From Mangrovibacter phragmitis (GTDB lineage: Bacteria > Pseudomonadota > Gammaproteobacteria > Enterobacterales > Enterobacteriaceae): DNA of 64,000 nt. Under the pieces are notes generated by a model. It was given only the letters and a program-made list of their open reading frames with translations. It did not search any database and was not told the DNA's origin. Every line of letters starts with the position of its first letter. The first letter of the stretch is position 1. Below are positions 30,289 to 40,875 of this stretch, piece by piece. The stretch is taken from contig NZ_LYRP01000047.1 in the NCBI RefSeq assembly GCF_001655675.1, positions 163,593 through 227,592 of the forward strand. Direction: 5' to 3'. The translations under genes were made by a program, and so were the position numbers.

Positions 30289-31776
30289 TTACGCTTCGTC
30301 GCCGAACCAGCAAATATTTCGGGCGGCCATAATCAGCGCCCCGGCTTTCTCATCGGTTAAGCCTTCAATATCTGACAGGTCATCAATGCCCTGTTCGGCG
30401 AGATCTTCCAGCGTACTAATACCACGCGTAGCCAGTTTAAAGGCCAGCGCACGATCCATACCTTCAAGGTTAAGCAGATCGTCGGTAGGTTTCTTATCAC
30501 CGAGGCTTTCTTCCTGCGCCAACGCCAGCGTGGTCAGCGCGTTTTTCGCGCGGTCACGTAATGCTTCTACAGTAGCTTCATCAAGCCCATCGATTTCAAG
30601 CAACTCTTTCATCGGGACATACGCGAGCTCTTCCAGTGAGGAGAAGCCTTCTTCTACCAGAACAGTCGCGAAATCTTCATCGATATCGAGATACTTGGTG
30701 AACGTATCAATGGCGGCGTGTGCTTCAGCCTGGTGCTTAGCCTGTAAGTCTTCTACCGTCATGACATTCAGTTCCCAGCCACTCAGTTGAGAAGCAAGAC
30801 GAACGTTTTGACCGTTACGACCAATAGCCTGCGCCAGGTTACCCGCTTCTACCGCAATATCCATTGTGTGTTTATCTTCATCAACCACAATGGAAGCGAC
30901 ATCAGCAGGCGCCATTGCATTGATAACGAACTGAGCAGGATTATCATCCCACAGCACGATATCAATACGCTCGCCGCCAAGTTCAGTTGATACTGCCTGT
31001 ACGCGTGCCCCTCGCATCCCAACACATGCGCCAACAGGGTCGATGCGTTTATCATTGGTTTTCACCGCAATTTTTGCGCGAGAACCCGGGTCACGAGCCG
31101 CAGCTTTAATTTCGATGACTTCTTCGCCGATTTCCGGAACTTCAATGCGGAACAACTCAATCAGCATTTCCGGCTTAGCACGAGTCACAAATAACTGCGC
31201 ACCACGTGATTCAGGACGCACGGAATACAGCACCCCACGCACACGGTCACCCGGGCGAAAGTTTTCACGCGGCAACATATCTTCACGAAGAATGACGGCT
31301 TCTGCGTTATTACCCAGATCCAGCGTGATATTTTCGCGATTCACTTTCTTCACCATACCGGTGATGATTTCGCCTTCATGTTCACGGAACTGATCAACCA
31401 CCATTGCACGCTCTGCTTCGCGCACTTTCTGCACGATAACCTGTTTGGCAGTTTGCGTGGTGATGCGGTCAAAAGTCACTGACTCGATCTGGTCTTCTAC
31501 ATAGTCACCCAGATTCAGCGCAGGATCTTCGAACTGCGCGGCTTCCAGCGTGATTTCACGCGTAGGCTGGGTAACTTCCTCAACGATCAGCCAGCGGCGG
31601 AAAGTGTCAAAATCGCCACTTTTCCGGTCAATGCTGACGCGGACGTCGATTTCTTGCTCATATTTTTTCTTGGTCGCTGTTGCAAGGGCTGTTTCCAGCG
31701 CTTCAAAAATTTTTTCGCGCGGAACCGCTTTTTCATTAGAAACAGCTTCAACAACAGCCAAAATTTCTTTGTTCAT
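30289..31776 (-). CDS. nusA: Transcription termination/antitermination factor NusA
   Basis: A 495-aa RNA-polymerase-binding factor that modulates pausing, termination and antitermination. Order: N-terminal polymerase-binding domain 1-125, S1 about 135-200, KH1 and KH2 about 230-345 ([18 protein letters not shown] and [13 protein letters not shown]), then two acidic repeats about 360-495 with helix-hairpin-helix character. It lies 24 bp before infB and 25 bp after rimP in one transcription unit. Confidence 0.98.
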   Translation of the reverse strand: MNKEILAVVEAVSNEKAVPREKIFEALETALATATKKKYEQEIDVRVSIDRKSGDFDTFRRWLIVEEVTQPTREITLEAAQFEDPALNLGDYVEDQIESVTFDRITTQTAKQVIVQKVREAERAMVVDQFREHEGEIITGMVKKVNRENITLDLGNNAEAVILREDMLPRENFRPGDRVRGVLYSVRPESRGAQLFVTRAKPEMLIELFRIEVPEIGEEVIEIKAAARDPGSRAKIAVKTNDKRIDPVGACVGMRGARVQAVSTELGGERIDIVLWDDNPAQFVINAMAPADVASIVVDEDKHTMDIAVEAGNLAQAIGRNGQNVRLASQLSGWELNVMTVEDLQAKHQAEAHAAIDTFTKYLDIDEDFATVLVEEGFSSLEELAYVPMKELLEIDGLDEATVEALRDRAKNALTTLALAQEESLGDKKPTDDLLNLEGMDRALAFKLATRGISTLEDLAEQGIDDLSDIEGLTDEKAGALIMAARNICWFGDEA

Positions 31777-31801
31777 CCTGGGTTCGCCTCAAGCCAGACT
31801 A

Positions 31802-32266
31802 TTAAAAGTGGGGGACCAGGTTCGCTTTCTGAATATTACTCAGTGCGAACACTTCATCGTTGCCATCGACCGTAACGGTAACCATCTCACCATCAACCTG
31901 TTTGATGATGCCCTGCCATTTACGACGGTTCTGCACTGCCATACGCAACACCAATGTGACTTCCTCACCGAGAAAACGCGTGTAATGCGCGGCAGTAAAC
32001 ATCGGACGGTCAAGGCCAGGAGAGGAGACTTCGAGGTTATAAGCAACAGTGATTGGATCTTCTACATCCATTACTGCACTTACCTGATGACTAACATCAG
32101 CACAATCATCAACAGTGATACCATTCGGACTATCAATGTAGATGCGCAACGTAGACGTACGACCGCGAACAAACTCAATACCAACCAGTTCGTAGCCCAG
32201 AGCCTCTACTGGTGCAGTAATCATCTCTGTTAACTTTTGCTCTAATGTGGACAAGCCCACCCCCAA
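31802..32266 (-). CDS. rimP: Ribosome maturation factor RimP
   Basis: A 154-aa factor for 30S maturation, formerly YhbC/P15A. The family core [18 protein letters not shown] and [12 protein letters not shown] are visible. The start is uncertain: the listed frame begins at TTG (32266), and GTG (32260) or TTG (32254, giving LSTLEQ) are alternatives; no ATG fits, and the upstream G-rich run GGGGGTGGG could serve as Shine-Dalgarno for the last. First protein gene of the nusA operon, behind metY. Confidence 0.93.
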   Translation of the reverse strand: MGVGLSTLEQKLTEMITAPVEALGYELVGIEFVRGRTSTLRIYIDSPNGITVDDCADVSHQVSAVMDVEDPITVAYNLEVSSPGLDRPMFTAAHYTRFLGEEVTLVLRMAVQNRRKWQGIIKQVDGEMVTVTVDGNDEVFALSNIQKANLVPHF

Positions 32267-32311
32267 GACATAAAAAAAGGGCGCTAAGCCCAGTTATTCT
32301 CTCGTCAGATA

Positions 32312-32336
32312 ACAAAAAACCCCGATAAATCGGGGC
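32312..32336 (-). terminator. Terminator between metY and rimP
   Basis: CCCCGA-TAAA-TCGGGG (32320-32335) followed on the minus strand by TTTTTTGTT is a strong intrinsic terminator. It lies downstream of metY and 46 bp ahead of rimP. Since metY-rimP-nusA are co-transcribed in E. coli, partial read-through or antitermination, or a separate rimP promoter at 32267-32311, is needed. Confidence 0.85.
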
Positions 32337-32467
32337 TTTATATAACTGAACCCTACAAGCCGCGACTGCGACCTGGAACTATTTCCATGAGAATTTTTTT
32401 CAAAATTCCATTGTGAAAAGAACTGTCGCTCTTCACAGTATATTTGAAAAACAACTCTCAGGGAAAT

Positions 32468-32544
<77 letters not shown>

Positions 32545-32603
32545 TCCGAAAACGTGGCAAATACTACGCCTTTAACACAAAAAAAGCAAACTTCGCTGGG
32601 ATT

Positions 32604-32690
32604 TGGTACCGAGGACGGGACTTGAACCCGTAAGCCCAATCGGGCACTACCACCTCAAGGTAGCGTGTCTACCAATTCCACCACCTCGGC
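32604..32690 (-). tRNA. leuU: tRNA-Leu(GAG)
   Basis: An 87-nt class II leucine tRNA on the minus strand, with long variable arm and encoded CCA (32606-32604). The anticodon GAG is at 32656-32654. It begins GCCGAGGTGGTGGAATTGG at 32690. It is 59 bp upstream of metY and just behind secG; in K-12 argG and yhbX separate the two tRNAs. Confidence 0.98.
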
Positions 32691-32726
32691 ACTTATTTCG
32701 CACAAAAAGTACGATGATACGACAAC

Positions 32727-33062
32727 TTAGTGCGGGATATCGCTGCTCGGCTGCGCTGGCGCTGCCGGTTGAGTAGTCTTCTCAGTTTGAGCGGGCTGAC
32801 TCAGATTGTCCCAGCTGCTTCCCTTGGTGGTTTTGTTGCTGTTGATATTACCCAGCGCAAGGCTGATAATAAAAAACAGTGTCGCCAGCACGGCAGTCAT
32901 GCGGGTCATAAAGTTACCAGAACCGCTTGAACCAAACAGAGTTGCAGAAGCGCCTGCGCCAAAGGAGGCACCCATATCAGCACCTTTACCTTGCTGCAGC
33001 ATAATCAAGCCAACAAGGCCGATGGCTACAATAAGGAAAACGACTAAAAGAGCTTCGTACAT
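32727..33062 (-). CDS. secG: Sec translocon subunit SecG
   Basis: A 111-aa inner-membrane protein with two membrane segments (residues 1-20, ALLVVFLIVAIGLVGLIML, and about 52-72). The cytosolic loop QQGKGADMGASFGAG is strongly conserved. It assists the SecA cycle within SecYEG. The start at 33062 matches relatives. The C-terminal tail is Pro/Gln/Thr-rich. leuU lies directly downstream and may be cut from the same transcript. Confidence 0.96.
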   Translation of the reverse strand: MYEALLVVFLIVAIGLVGLIMLQQGKGADMGASFGAGASATLFGSSGSGNFMTRMTAVLATLFFIISLALGNINSNKTTKGSSWDNLSQPAQTEKTTQPAAPAQPSSDIPH

Positions 33063-33240
33063 AATTAACCTGTTCCTTGCGGATTTCCGCATGCCAATGC
33101 TTCTAACCAAAAAGACGTGGGTATTTGTCATTCCCCACTGAAGCGGGTGTGAATACTAACCAAAGCGCATGCACTGTGCAAGACCATTTTCTTCGCAATG
33201 ATTCAATTGCAGAAAAAAGCGGCAACACGCGCAGATTTCA

Positions 33241-33270
33241 GCCGGTGAGGCGAGAATCGCCCCTACCGGC
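33241..33270 (-). other. Hairpin behind glmM
   Basis: The inverted repeat GCCGGT/ACCGGC (33241-33246 with 33265-33270) encloses GGCG/CGCC (33249-33252 with 33258-33261). It sits 13 bp downstream of the glmM stop in minus-strand transcripts. No T run follows (TGAAATC), so it is not a clear terminator. Confidence 0.5.
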
Positions 33271-33282
33271 AGTGTCGTATTT

Positions 33283-34620
33283 TCAGACCGCTTTCACTGC
33301 ATCGGCTATTTGGTTAGCCAGTTGAGTCACCTGCGCTTCATCTTCGCCTTCCACCATCACACGAATTAGCGGTTCTGTACCTGATTTACGCAACAGGACT
33401 CGCCCGCGTTTACCCAAAGTGCGCTCGACTTCCGCTGTGACTTGTTTCACGCTATCGTGCTCCAGTGGGTCACCACTCCCCGCGGTATAACGGACATTAA
33501 CCAGAATCTGCGGGAAGAGTGACATACCACTGCACAAATCATGCAGGTTCATATGATTGCGCACGACAGCAGCCAGAACCTGAAGACCGGCAAGAATACC
33601 GTCTCCTGTGGTACTTTTATCCAACAGAATGACGTGGCCAGAGTTCTCCGCGCCAATACGCCAACCTTTTTCCTGCATTTTCTCCAGCACATAGCGGTCA
33701 CCGACCTTTGCCCGTGCAAATGGTATACCCAGCTGTTTCAGTGCCAGTTCCAGCCCCATATTGCTCATCAGCGTGCCGACCACCCCTCCCTGGAGTTTGC
33801 CCTGGCGCAAGCCTTCACGGGCAATAATGTAGAGGATTTGGTCACCATCAACACGGTTTCCGAGATGGTCGACCATGATCACGCGGTCGCCATCGCCATC
33901 AAAAGCCAGCCCAAGATCTGCGTTTTCCGCAATCACTCTGGACTGAAGCGCTGCAACATCTGTCGCACCGCATTTTTCATTGATATTCAGCCCATTGGGT
34001 TCACAACCCATGGTAATTACGTTGGCCCCCAACTCACGAAAAACATTTGGCGCAATGTGGTATGTTGCACCATTAGCACAATCGACAACCATTTTAAGGC
34101 CGTTCAAATTCAGTTCGTTTGGGAAGGTACCTTTGCAGAACTCAATATAACGGCCGGCAGCATCAACAATACGGCTGGCTTTACCCAGCATGGCCGATTC
34201 CGCGCAAGTAATCTCTTTTTCCAGTTCGGCTTCAATAGCTTCTTCTACCTCATCTGGCAACTTGGTACCTTCTGTAGAGAAAAACTTGATACCGTTGTCA
34301 TAATACGGGTTATGGGATGCCGAAATGACAATGCCAGCTTCAGCCCGAAAAGTACGGGTTAAATATGCCACTGCCGGTGTCGGCATGGGACCGGTAAACG
34401 AGGCAGACAAACCGGCAGCTGCCAGCCCGGCTTCCAGTGCGGATTCCAGCATATAGCCCGATATGCGGGTATCTTTGCCAATAATCACTTTTCGTGAACC
34501 GTGGCGTGCCAGCACTTTACCCGCAGCCCAGCCCAGTTTCAGAACAAAGTCAGGTGTAATAGGGGCTTGACCAACACAGCCGCGAATCCCATCGGTACCA
34601 AAATATTTACGGTTACTCAT
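33283..34620 (-). CDS. glmM: Phosphoglucosamine mutase GlmM
   Basis: A 445-aa alpha-D-phosphohexomutase that converts glucosamine-6-P to glucosamine-1-P for UDP-GlcNAc, peptidoglycan and LPS. The phosphoserine is Ser102 in [12 protein letters not shown], and the metal-binding loop is DGDGDR near residue 240. The start at 34620 ([14 protein letters not shown]) has AAGGA 11 nt upstream and lies inside the end of folP (8-bp overlap). Confidence 0.97.
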   Translation of the reverse strand: MSNRKYFGTDGIRGCVGQAPITPDFVLKLGWAAGKVLARHGSRKVIIGKDTRISGYMLESALEAGLAAAGLSASFTGPMPTPAVAYLTRTFRAEAGIVISASHNPYYDNGIKFFSTEGTKLPDEVEEAIEAELEKEITCAESAMLGKASRIVDAAGRYIEFCKGTFPNELNLNGLKMVVDCANGATYHIAPNVFRELGANVITMGCEPNGLNINEKCGATDVAALQSRVIAENADLGLAFDGDGDRVIMVDHLGNRVDGDQILYIIAREGLRQGKLQGGVVGTLMSNMGLELALKQLGIPFARAKVGDRYVLEKMQEKGWRIGAENSGHVILLDKSTTGDGILAGLQVLAAVVRNHMNLHDLCSGMSLFPQILVNVRYTAGSGDPLEHDSVKQVTAEVERTLGKRGRVLLRKSGTEPLIRVMVEGEDEAQVTQLANQIADAVKAV

Positions 34621-35461
34621 AGCGTCTATTTTCCTTCGCTGACAACGTCGCTTCCACAACCCGCATCGCCTCAACAGTTTCTTTTACATCGTGAACACGA
34701 ATAATATGTGCCCCTTGCATAGCGGCGATAACCGCACATGCAAGGCTACCGCTCAGGCGCTGATCCGGCCCCACATTCAGGAGTTGCCCAACCATCGATT
34801 TACGGGACATCCCCACCAACAGTGGCAAACCGAAATGATGCAGTTCAGATAAACGCGCCAGCAACTGATAATTGTGCCCCAGATTTTTACCGAAACCGAA
34901 GCCGGGGTCGAGTAACAATTTGTCTTTCGCGATGCCTGAAGCTTCACAGCGTGCAATTTGTTCCATCAGGAAATGCTCTACATCCTGAAAGACATCATCA
35001 TAATGCGGAGCATCCTGCATAGTGCGAGGTTCACCCTGCATGTGCATCAGACAAACTGGCAGCCCAGTTTCTGCCGCCGCTTCTATTGCTCCAGGCATTT
35101 TAAGTGAGCGGATATCGTTAATCAGATGTGCACCTGCTCGTGCGGACTCCCGAATAACTTCAGGCCGAGAAGTATCCACCGACACCCACACTTCAAAACG
35201 CTGTGCCAGCGCCTCAACAACCGGAATAACACGGGCAAGTTCTTCTTCCACACTCACTAAAGCGGCACCAGGCCGGGTAGACTCGCCCCCCACATCAACA
35301 ATGGTCGCCCCGGCGTTAATCATCAGGTTGGCATGTTTTACGGCTTCATTCAGGGTGTTGTGCTGACCGCCATCAGAAAAGGAATCTGGCGTGACATTTA
35401 AAATCCCCATGACATGAGGATGCGAGAGATCAAGTGAAGTCCCCTGAGCAAAGAGTTTCAT
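34613..35461 (-). CDS. folP: Dihydropteroate synthase FolP
   Basis: A 282-aa TIM-barrel enzyme joining p-aminobenzoate to the pterin for folate; the sulfonamide target. Signatures are [15 protein letters not shown] near residue 18 and GGESTRPGA near 58, with [11 protein letters not shown] and GMSRKS further on. The start at 35461 has GAAGGT upstream. folP and glmM overlap by 8 bp and are surely co-translated; a terminator separates them from ftsH. Confidence 0.97.
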   Translation of the reverse strand: MKLFAQGTSLDLSHPHVMGILNVTPDSFSDGGQHNTLNEAVKHANLMINAGATIVDVGGESTRPGAALVSVEEELARVIPVVEALAQRFEVWVSVDTSRPEVIRESARAGAHLINDIRSLKMPGAIEAAAETGLPVCLMHMQGEPRTMQDAPHYDDVFQDVEHFLMEQIARCEASGIAKDKLLLDPGFGFGKNLGHNYQLLARLSELHHFGLPLLVGMSRKSMVGQLLNVGPDQRLSGSLACAVIAAMQGAHIIRVHDVKETVEAMRVVEATLSAKENRRYE

Positions 35462-35493
35462 GTGATTACCTTCAGAAAACGCGTTACGGATGA

Positions 35494-35517
35494 GAAAAAC
35501 CCCGGACAAGCCGGGGT
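35494..35517 (-). terminator. ftsH terminator
   Basis: CCCCGG-ACAAG-CCGGGG (35500-35516) followed by GTTTTTC on the minus strand lies between the ftsH stop and folP. folP-glmM therefore needs read-through or its own promoter in the 33 bp that remain upstream of folP or within ftsH. Confidence 0.82.
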
Positions 35518-35540
35518 TTACAGATTACAGCAAAATGGGA

Positions 35541-37478
35541 TTATTTATCACCAGCCTGCTCTGACATGGGATTTCCGGGTTTATTGATATCCGGGTCGTC
35601 CACTGGTTTTGGCGCTGTTGGCGTACCAGAGGAATTGTCAGTGTTGTTGCTGGCATTAGGGTCTTCCCAGCCAGCTGGTGGGCGCACATCACGCCGGGCC
35701 ATCAAATCATCAATCTGCGGTAAATCAATAGTTTCATATTTCATTAACGCATCTTTCATAGCATGGAGGATGTCCATGTTATCGTTAAGGATTTGACGGG
35801 CACGGTTGTAATTACGCTCAATCAGTGACTTCACTTCCTGGTCGATAATACGAGCTGTTTCGTCTGACATGTGTTTCGCTTTAGCCACACTGCGGCCAAG
35901 GAACACCTCGCCATCTTCTTCCGCATACAGCAATGGCCCCAGTTTCTCTGAGAAGCCCCACTGAGTGACCATGTTACGAGCAAGGTTGGTCGCGACTTTA
36001 ATATCGTTGGACGCACCAGTTGACACATGCTCAACACCGTAAATTATCTCTTCTGCCAGACGTCCACCGTAGAGTGTCGAGATCTGGCTTTCCAGTTTCT
36101 GACGGCTGGCACTGATTGCATCGCCTTCAGGCAGGAAGAAAGTCACACCTAATGCCCGACCACGAGGAATAATCGTTACTTTATGTACCGGGTCGTGTTC
36201 CGGCACCAGACGCCCAATAATAGCGTGGCCCGCTTCATGATATGCGGTTGATTCTTTCTGAGCTTCAGTCATCACCATTGAGCGTCGTTCAGCGCCCATC
36301 ATGATTTTGTCTTTCGCTTTTTCAAATTCAACCATGGACACAACGCGTTTATTACCACGGGCGGCAAACAAAGCGGCTTCGTTCACAAGGTTAGCCAGGT
36401 CCGCACCGGAAAAACCCGGTGTACCACGGGCAATAATAGCCGCATCGATATCCGGAGCCAGCGGCACACGGCGCATATGCACTTTAAGGATTTGCTCACG
36501 ACCACGTACATCAGGCAGCCCAACGACAACCTGGCGGTCAAAACGCCCAGGACGCAACAAAGCTGGGTCCAGAACATCCGGGCGGTTAGTCGCTGCAATG
36601 ACGATAATACCTTCATTGCCTTCAAACCCATCCATTTCGACCAGCATCTGGTTCAGTGTCTGTTCACGTTCATCATGACCGCCACCCAAACCAGCACCAC
36701 GCTGACGCCCCACCGCATCGATCTCATCGATAAAGATAATGCAAGGAGCTGCTTTTTTAGCCTGTTCGAACATGTCACGGACACGGGATGCACCCACACC
36801 CACAAACATTTCAACAAAGTCAGAACCTGAAATGGTGAAAAACGGTACTTTTGCTTCACCGGCAATAGCCTTGGCAAGCAATGTCTTACCAGTACCTGGA
36901 GGGCCAACCATCAGCACACCTTTCGGGATCTTACCGCCTAATTTCTGGAAGCGGCTTGGCTCACGAAGATATTCCACCAGTTCACCAACTTCTTCTTTCG
37001 CTTCGTCACAACCCGCGACATCGGCAAAAGTAGTTTTAATCTGATCTTCCGTCAGCATTCGCGCCTTACTCTTGCCGAACGACATGGCACCTTTGCCACC
37101 TCCGCCCTGCATTTGGCGCATAAAAAATATCCAGACACCAATAAGCAAAAGCATTGGGAACCATGAAATAAAGATCGTTGCCAGCAGGCTTTGTTCTTCT
37201 GGTGGTTCACCAACAACCTTGACGTTCTTGGTAAGCAGGTTATCAAGAAGTTTGGGATCGTTTACGGGGATATAAGTCGTGTATCGGTTACTATCTTTCT
37301 TGGTAACGGTAATCTCACGTCCGTTGATACGCGCTTCACGAATCTGATCCTGATTGACCTCAGACAGGAAGGTAGAGTAATCCACCCTGCGGCCATTAGA
37401 CTCGCTGGGCCCAAAGCTCTGGAATACTGACATCAGCACAACGGCAATGACCAGCCAGAGTATTAGGTTTTTCGCCAT
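35541..37478 (-). CDS. ftsH: ATP-dependent zinc metalloprotease FtsH
   Basis: A 645-aa membrane-anchored AAA+ protease that degrades LpxC, sigma-32, unassembled SecY and others. Two membrane segments (about 5-22 and 99-120) frame a small periplasmic domain. Motifs: Walker A GPPGTGKT near 193, Walker [14 protein letters not shown] near 247, and the zinc site HEAGH near 415. In K-12 the start is the ATG used here (37478). A TTG three codons upstream (37487) has the better-spaced GAGG, so an MSDMAKN form is possible. Its levels set LPS synthesis, linking it to the lpt/kds genes of the window. Confidence 0.97.
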   Translation of the reverse strand: MAKNLILWLVIAVVLMSVFQSFGPSESNGRRVDYSTFLSEVNQDQIREARINGREITVTKKDSNRYTTYIPVNDPKLLDNLLTKNVKVVGEPPEEQSLLATIFISWFPMLLLIGVWIFFMRQMQGGGGKGAMSFGKSKARMLTEDQIKTTFADVAGCDEAKEEVGELVEYLREPSRFQKLGGKIPKGVLMVGPPGTGKTLLAKAIAGEAKVPFFTISGSDFVEMFVGVGASRVRDMFEQAKKAAPCIIFIDEIDAVGRQRGAGLGGGHDEREQTLNQMLVEMDGFEGNEGIIVIAATNRPDVLDPALLRPGRFDRQVVVGLPDVRGREQILKVHMRRVPLAPDIDAAIIARGTPGFSGADLANLVNEAALFAARGNKRVVSMVEFEKAKDKIMMGAERRSMVMTEAQKESTAYHEAGHAIIGRLVPEHDPVHKVTIIPRGRALGVTFFLPEGDAISASRQKLESQISTLYGGRLAEEIIYGVEHVSTGASNDIKVATNLARNMVTQWGFSEKLGPLLYAEEDGEVFLGRSVAKAKHMSDETARIIDQEVKSLIERNYNRARQILNDNMDILHAMKDALMKYETIDLPQIDDLMARRDVRPPAGWEDPNASNNTDNSSGTPTAPKPVDDPDINKPGNPMSEQAGDK

Positions 37479-37534
37479 GTCACTCAAGGGATTAACCTCA
37501 TATTACAACTGTGTTAACAAACAGCGTCAGGGTA

Positions 37535-38164
37535 CTATAGTTTACGCCCGGTCGCTACAATGTACACTTCACGTGAGCGAGCACGCGAAGCGTCCGGCTT
37601 ACGAACTTTAACACTCGTAAACAGGGAGCGAATTTCCCGCAGGTACTCATCGAAACCTTCGCCCTGAAAAACCTTCACTACAAAACTACCACCTGGTGCC
37701 AGAATATCACGACACATTTCTAACGCCAGTTCCACCAAATACATAGCTCGGGGAATATCAACAGCAGGTGTTCCGCTCATATTGGGTGCCATATCGGACA
37801 TGACAACCTGAACTTTTTTATCACCCACACGTTCAAGAAGCGCTTTCAGGACTAATTCATCACGAAAATCACCCTGAAGAAAGTCCACACCGACGATTGG
37901 ATCCATAGGTAAAAGATCGCAGGCAATGATACGACCTTTCCCGCCGATTTGACTTACCACATATTGCGACCACCCACCAGGCGCCGCACCAAGGTCGACA
38001 ACCGTCATACCCGGCTTAAAAAGTTTGTCACCTTGCTGTATTTCATCAAGTTTAAACCAGGCACGGGATCGTAACCCTTTTTTCTGTGCCTTCTGAACGT
38101 ATTTATCGCTAAAGTGTTCCTGCAACCAGCGGCTAGAGCTGGCAGAACGCTTTTTACCTGTCAT
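37535..38164 (-). CDS. rlmE: 23S rRNA (uridine2552-2'-O)-methyltransferase RlmE
   Basis: A 209-aa SAM-dependent methyltransferase (FtsJ/RrmJ) that modifies U2552 of the 23S A-loop late in 50S assembly. The SAM motif [15 protein letters not shown] lies near residue 57, with the catalytic K-D-K-E set including [11 protein letters not shown] near 165. It is 57 bp upstream of ftsH on the same strand and divergent from yhbY. Confidence 0.97.
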   Translation of the reverse strand: MTGKKRSASSSRWLQEHFSDKYVQKAQKKGLRSRAWFKLDEIQQGDKLFKPGMTVVDLGAAPGGWSQYVVSQIGGKGRIIACDLLPMDPIVGVDFLQGDFRDELVLKALLERVGDKKVQVVMSDMAPNMSGTPAVDIPRAMYLVELALEMCRDILAPGGSFVVKVFQGEGFDEYLREIRSLFTSVKVRKPDASRARSREVYIVATGRKL

Positions 38165-38284
38165 TTTATAATCCAGTCGGGTTCATCTTCCGCGAGCAAT
38201 ATCAAAAAGCGCACGGCGATTTGGCTATAATCAGGAGATGGCGGTAGAATGTCCCGTTTTCAATCCCAACGTAAGCAAAAAACG

Positions 38285-38578
38285 ATGAATCTGAGTACAA
38301 AACAAAAACAGCACCTGAAAGGTCTCGCGCATCCGCTCAAGCCGGTAGTCCTGCTTGGCAATAACGGTCTGACCGAAGGGGTGCTGGCCGAGATTGAACA
38401 AGCGCTGGAGCACCACGAACTGATCAAGGTTAAAGTTGCCACAGAAGATCGTGAAACGAAAACTTTGATAGTGGAAGCCATCGTGCGGGAAACCGGAGCC
38501 TGTAATGTACAGGTCATCGGTAAAACGCTGGTGCTTTATCGCCCATCCCAGGAACGCAAAATTTCGCTGCCTCGTTAA
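38285..38578 (+). CDS. yhbY: YhbY, CRM-domain RNA-binding protein
   Basis: A 97-aa CRM-domain protein that associates with pre-50S particles. The RNA-binding loop GNNGLTEGVLAEIEQAL with the GxxG-like GLTEG is visible near residue 26. The start at 38285 (MNLSTKQKQHL) agrees with relatives. Divergent from rlmE, another 50S factor, with 120 bp between starts. Confidence 0.93.
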   Translation: MNLSTKQKQHLKGLAHPLKPVVLLGNNGLTEGVLAEIEQALEHHELIKVKVATEDRETKTLIVEAIVRETGACNVQVIGKTLVLYRPSQERKISLPR

Positions 38579-38648
38579 CAAAAAGTGCAATAATCATCTG
38601 CATTTTTATAACGCAGGCTGAGCAAAATGACACGCTCCTTTCATGGTT

Positions 38649-38671
38649 AAAAGGCCGCATTGCGGCCTTTT
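38649..38671. terminator. Bidirectional terminator between yhbY and greA
   Basis: AAAAGGCCGC-ATT-GCGGCCTTTT is a symmetric inverted repeat lying between the two convergent genes. It has T/A runs on both flanks, so it serves both strands. Confidence 0.85.
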
Positions 38672-38710
38672 CCATTCTTTACAAAACCGTTATATCCAGC
38701 GTAGCAGAAA

Positions 38711-39187
38711 TCAGAGGTATTCTACCTTGATGATTTCAAATTCAACTAACCCACCAGGGGTGTTAATTCCTACGATATCATCGGCTTCTTTACCAATCAG
38801 CCCACGAGCAATTGGTGAGTTAACAGAGATAAGATTCTTTTTAAAATCGGCCTCGTCATCACCAACGATACGGTAAGTTTGCTCTTCTTCGGTATCAAGA
38901 TTCAGTACAGTTACCGTTGCACCAAAGATAACACGACCATTGTTAGGCAACCTGGTCACATCGATAACCTGTGCATTAGACAGCTTGCCTTCAATATCCT
39001 TGATACGGCCTTCACAAAAGCCTTGTTGCTCACGCGCAGCATGGTATTCGGCATTTTCCTTTAAATCACCGTGCTCACGCGCTTCGGCGATGGCTGCGAT
39101 GATCTCCGGACGGCGAACGCCCTTCAGAAACTCAAGCTCTTCGCGCAATTTTTCGGCGCCACGTAAAGTCATCGGAATAGCTTGCAT
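38711..39187 (-). CDS. greA: Transcript cleavage factor GreA
   Basis: A 158-aa factor that enters the RNA polymerase secondary channel and stimulates cleavage of backtracked RNA. The N-terminal coiled coil (about 1-75) carries the acidic tip DLKENAEY near residue 41. The C-terminal FKBP-like domain follows. The start at 39187 has GAGG 6 nt upstream; the longer frame upstream is the leader. A leader terminator lies at 39285-39320. Confidence 0.97.
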   Translation of the reverse strand: MQAIPMTLRGAEKLREELEFLKGVRRPEIIAAIAEAREHGDLKENAEYHAAREQQGFCEGRIKDIEGKLSNAQVIDVTRLPNNGRVIFGATVTVLNLDTEEEQTYRIVGDDEADFKKNLISVNSPIARGLIGKEADDIVGINTPGGLVEFEIIKVEYL

Positions 39188-39284
39188 ATTATACCTCATT
39201 ATAAAAAACGCCCCGGACACAAGGGCCACAATTGGCCGCACAACCGGAGTACTGCCCGAAGAAACTCTGCATTCACCGGGCCAG

Positions 39285-39320
39285 AAACAAAAGAAAACTA
39301 CCCCGAAGCAAAGCTTCAGG
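39285..39320 (-). ncRNA. Attenuator-like terminator in the greA leader (GraL-like)
   Basis: On the minus strand CCTGAAGC-TTT-GCTTCGGGG (39320-39301) is followed by TAGTTTTCTTTTGTTT. It is about 100 nt upstream of the greA start. In E. coli the greA leader yields short GraL RNAs by termination in the same place; the identity here is inferred from position and structure. Confidence 0.55.
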
Positions 39321-39430
39321 CTAGTCGTATTTCGCATTTTGATACGTATTTTAACCTGAAGTTCCCCGGGGGTCATCGTTTACTTTACAGGGGATTGCAC
39401 CGTAGTATGACGGCACGTTTCCAGGTTTTA

Positions 39431-40873
39431 ATGCCAAAAATTATGCGATTTTTACATTTAGCTGTTGGGCTGGTTTTATCCTTCGCCTTAGAAGCTCAGG
39501 CTGCAAATATTGATGAATACGTCAAACAACTCCCACCAGGCGCTAACCTCGCGCTTCTGGTGCAAAAAGCGGGCTCAGATACGCCGCTTATTGATTACCA
39601 TGGCCAACAAATGGCACTGCCCGCCAGTACTCAGAAAGTGATAACGGCTCTCGCAGCCCTGTTATCGCTCGGCCCTGATTACCGTTTCACAACAACCCTT
39701 GAAAGCCATGGAAACATCAATGACGGGATTTTGCAAGGAGACCTTATAGCAAGGTTCACCGGCGACCCGACATTGAAGAGGCAGCAATTACACAATATGG
39801 TAGCCAGCCTGAAAAAGGCGGGAATTACAAAAATTCAGGGAAATATCTTAATTGATACATCGGTATTCGCCAGCCACGATAAAGCCCCCGGCTGGCCATG
39901 GAATGATATAACGCAATGCTTCAGCGCTCCGCCATCTGCGGCTATCGTCGATAAAAATTGTTTTTCCGTATCCCTTTCCAGTCCACGTCCCAATGAAACG
40001 GCTACGGTGCGCCTGGCATCGTATTACCCTGTTCATGTGTTTTCTAATGTGCGAACACTTGCCCATGGTTCTGCAGATGCCAAATATTGTGAACTGGATG
40101 TCGTCACAGGTGACCTGAATCGCTACACATTAACAGGTTGCCTGACCCAGCGTGAAGACCCATTACCTCTCGCGTTCGCTGTACAGGACGGGGCCAGCTA
40201 TGCCGGTGAAATACTCAAAGATGAGTTGAATAGTGCGGGAATAACCGTGAGCGGAACACTGATTCGCCAAACTCGAGTAAACCAGCCAGGGCAGGTTTTA
40301 GCCTCCACGCAGTCTGCTCCCCTCCATGATTTACTACGCATGATGCTAAAAAAATCTGACAACATGATTGCTGATACTGTTTTTCGCACTATTGGGCGGG
40401 AAACCCTGGGGGTTCAGGGAACCTGGCGGGCAGGCGCAGATGCTGTTCGCCAAATCCTGAAGCAGAAGGCTGGTATCGATTTAGGTAACACTATTCTGGT
40501 GGATGGTTCAGGTTTATCACGCCATGACCTGATTTCGCCTTCAACCATGATGCAAGTGCTACAATTTATTGCCAAAAATGATAATCAGCTAAACTTTATC
40601 TCAATGCTGCCACTGGCCGGCCATGATGGCACGCTGCAATACCGGGCCGGGCTGCATGAAGCAGGAGTGGATGGGAAGGTTTCAGCCAAAACAGGATCAT
40701 TGCAAGGGGTGTATAACCTTGCAGGGTTCATTACAACGGCATCCGGGCAAAAACTGGCATTTGTTCAATATCTTTCTGGTTATGCCGTTGAACCCGGCGA
40801 CCAACGTAACAGAAGGATACCGCTGGTACGCTTTGAAAGCCGACTCTACAAAGACCTCTATCAGAATAACTAA
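39431..40873 (+). CDS. dacB: D-alanyl-D-alanine carboxypeptidase/endopeptidase PBP4 (DacB)
   Basis: A 480-aa class C penicillin-binding protein. A signal peptide ends at EAQA-AN near residue 28. Catalytic motifs: SxxK in ASTQKV near residue 67, SxN in KSDNMIA near 311, and KTG in SAKTGS near 422. It trims pentapeptides and cuts cross-links in the periplasm. The start at 39431 is chosen for CAGG 6 nt upstream; MRFLH at 39443 and an ATG at 39407 are alternatives. The stop is only 2 nt before the basR ATG, so it forms one transcript with basRS; divergent from greA. Confidence 0.94.
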   Translation: MPKIMRFLHLAVGLVLSFALEAQAANIDEYVKQLPPGANLALLVQKAGSDTPLIDYHGQQMALPASTQKVITALAALLSLGPDYRFTTTLESHGNINDGILQGDLIARFTGDPTLKRQQLHNMVASLKKAGITKIQGNILIDTSVFASHDKAPGWPWNDITQCFSAPPSAAIVDKNCFSVSLSSPRPNETATVRLASYYPVHVFSNVRTLAHGSADAKYCELDVVTGDLNRYTLTGCLTQREDPLPLAFAVQDGASYAGEILKDELNSAGITVSGTLIRQTRVNQPGQVLASTQSAPLHDLLRMMLKKSDNMIADTVFRTIGRETLGVQGTWRAGADAVRQILKQKAGIDLGNTILVDGSGLSRHDLISPSTMMQVLQFIAKNDNQLNFISMLPLAGHDGTLQYRAGLHEAGVDGKVSAKTGSLQGVYNLAGFITTASGQKLAFVQYLSGYAVEPGDQRNRRIPLVRFESRLYKDLYQNN

Positions 40874-40875
40874 TT

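Noticed and set aside
39188-39430. PmrA box upstream of dacB
   Set aside because: No pair of YTTAAK half-sites with 5-bp spacing was found in the gap.
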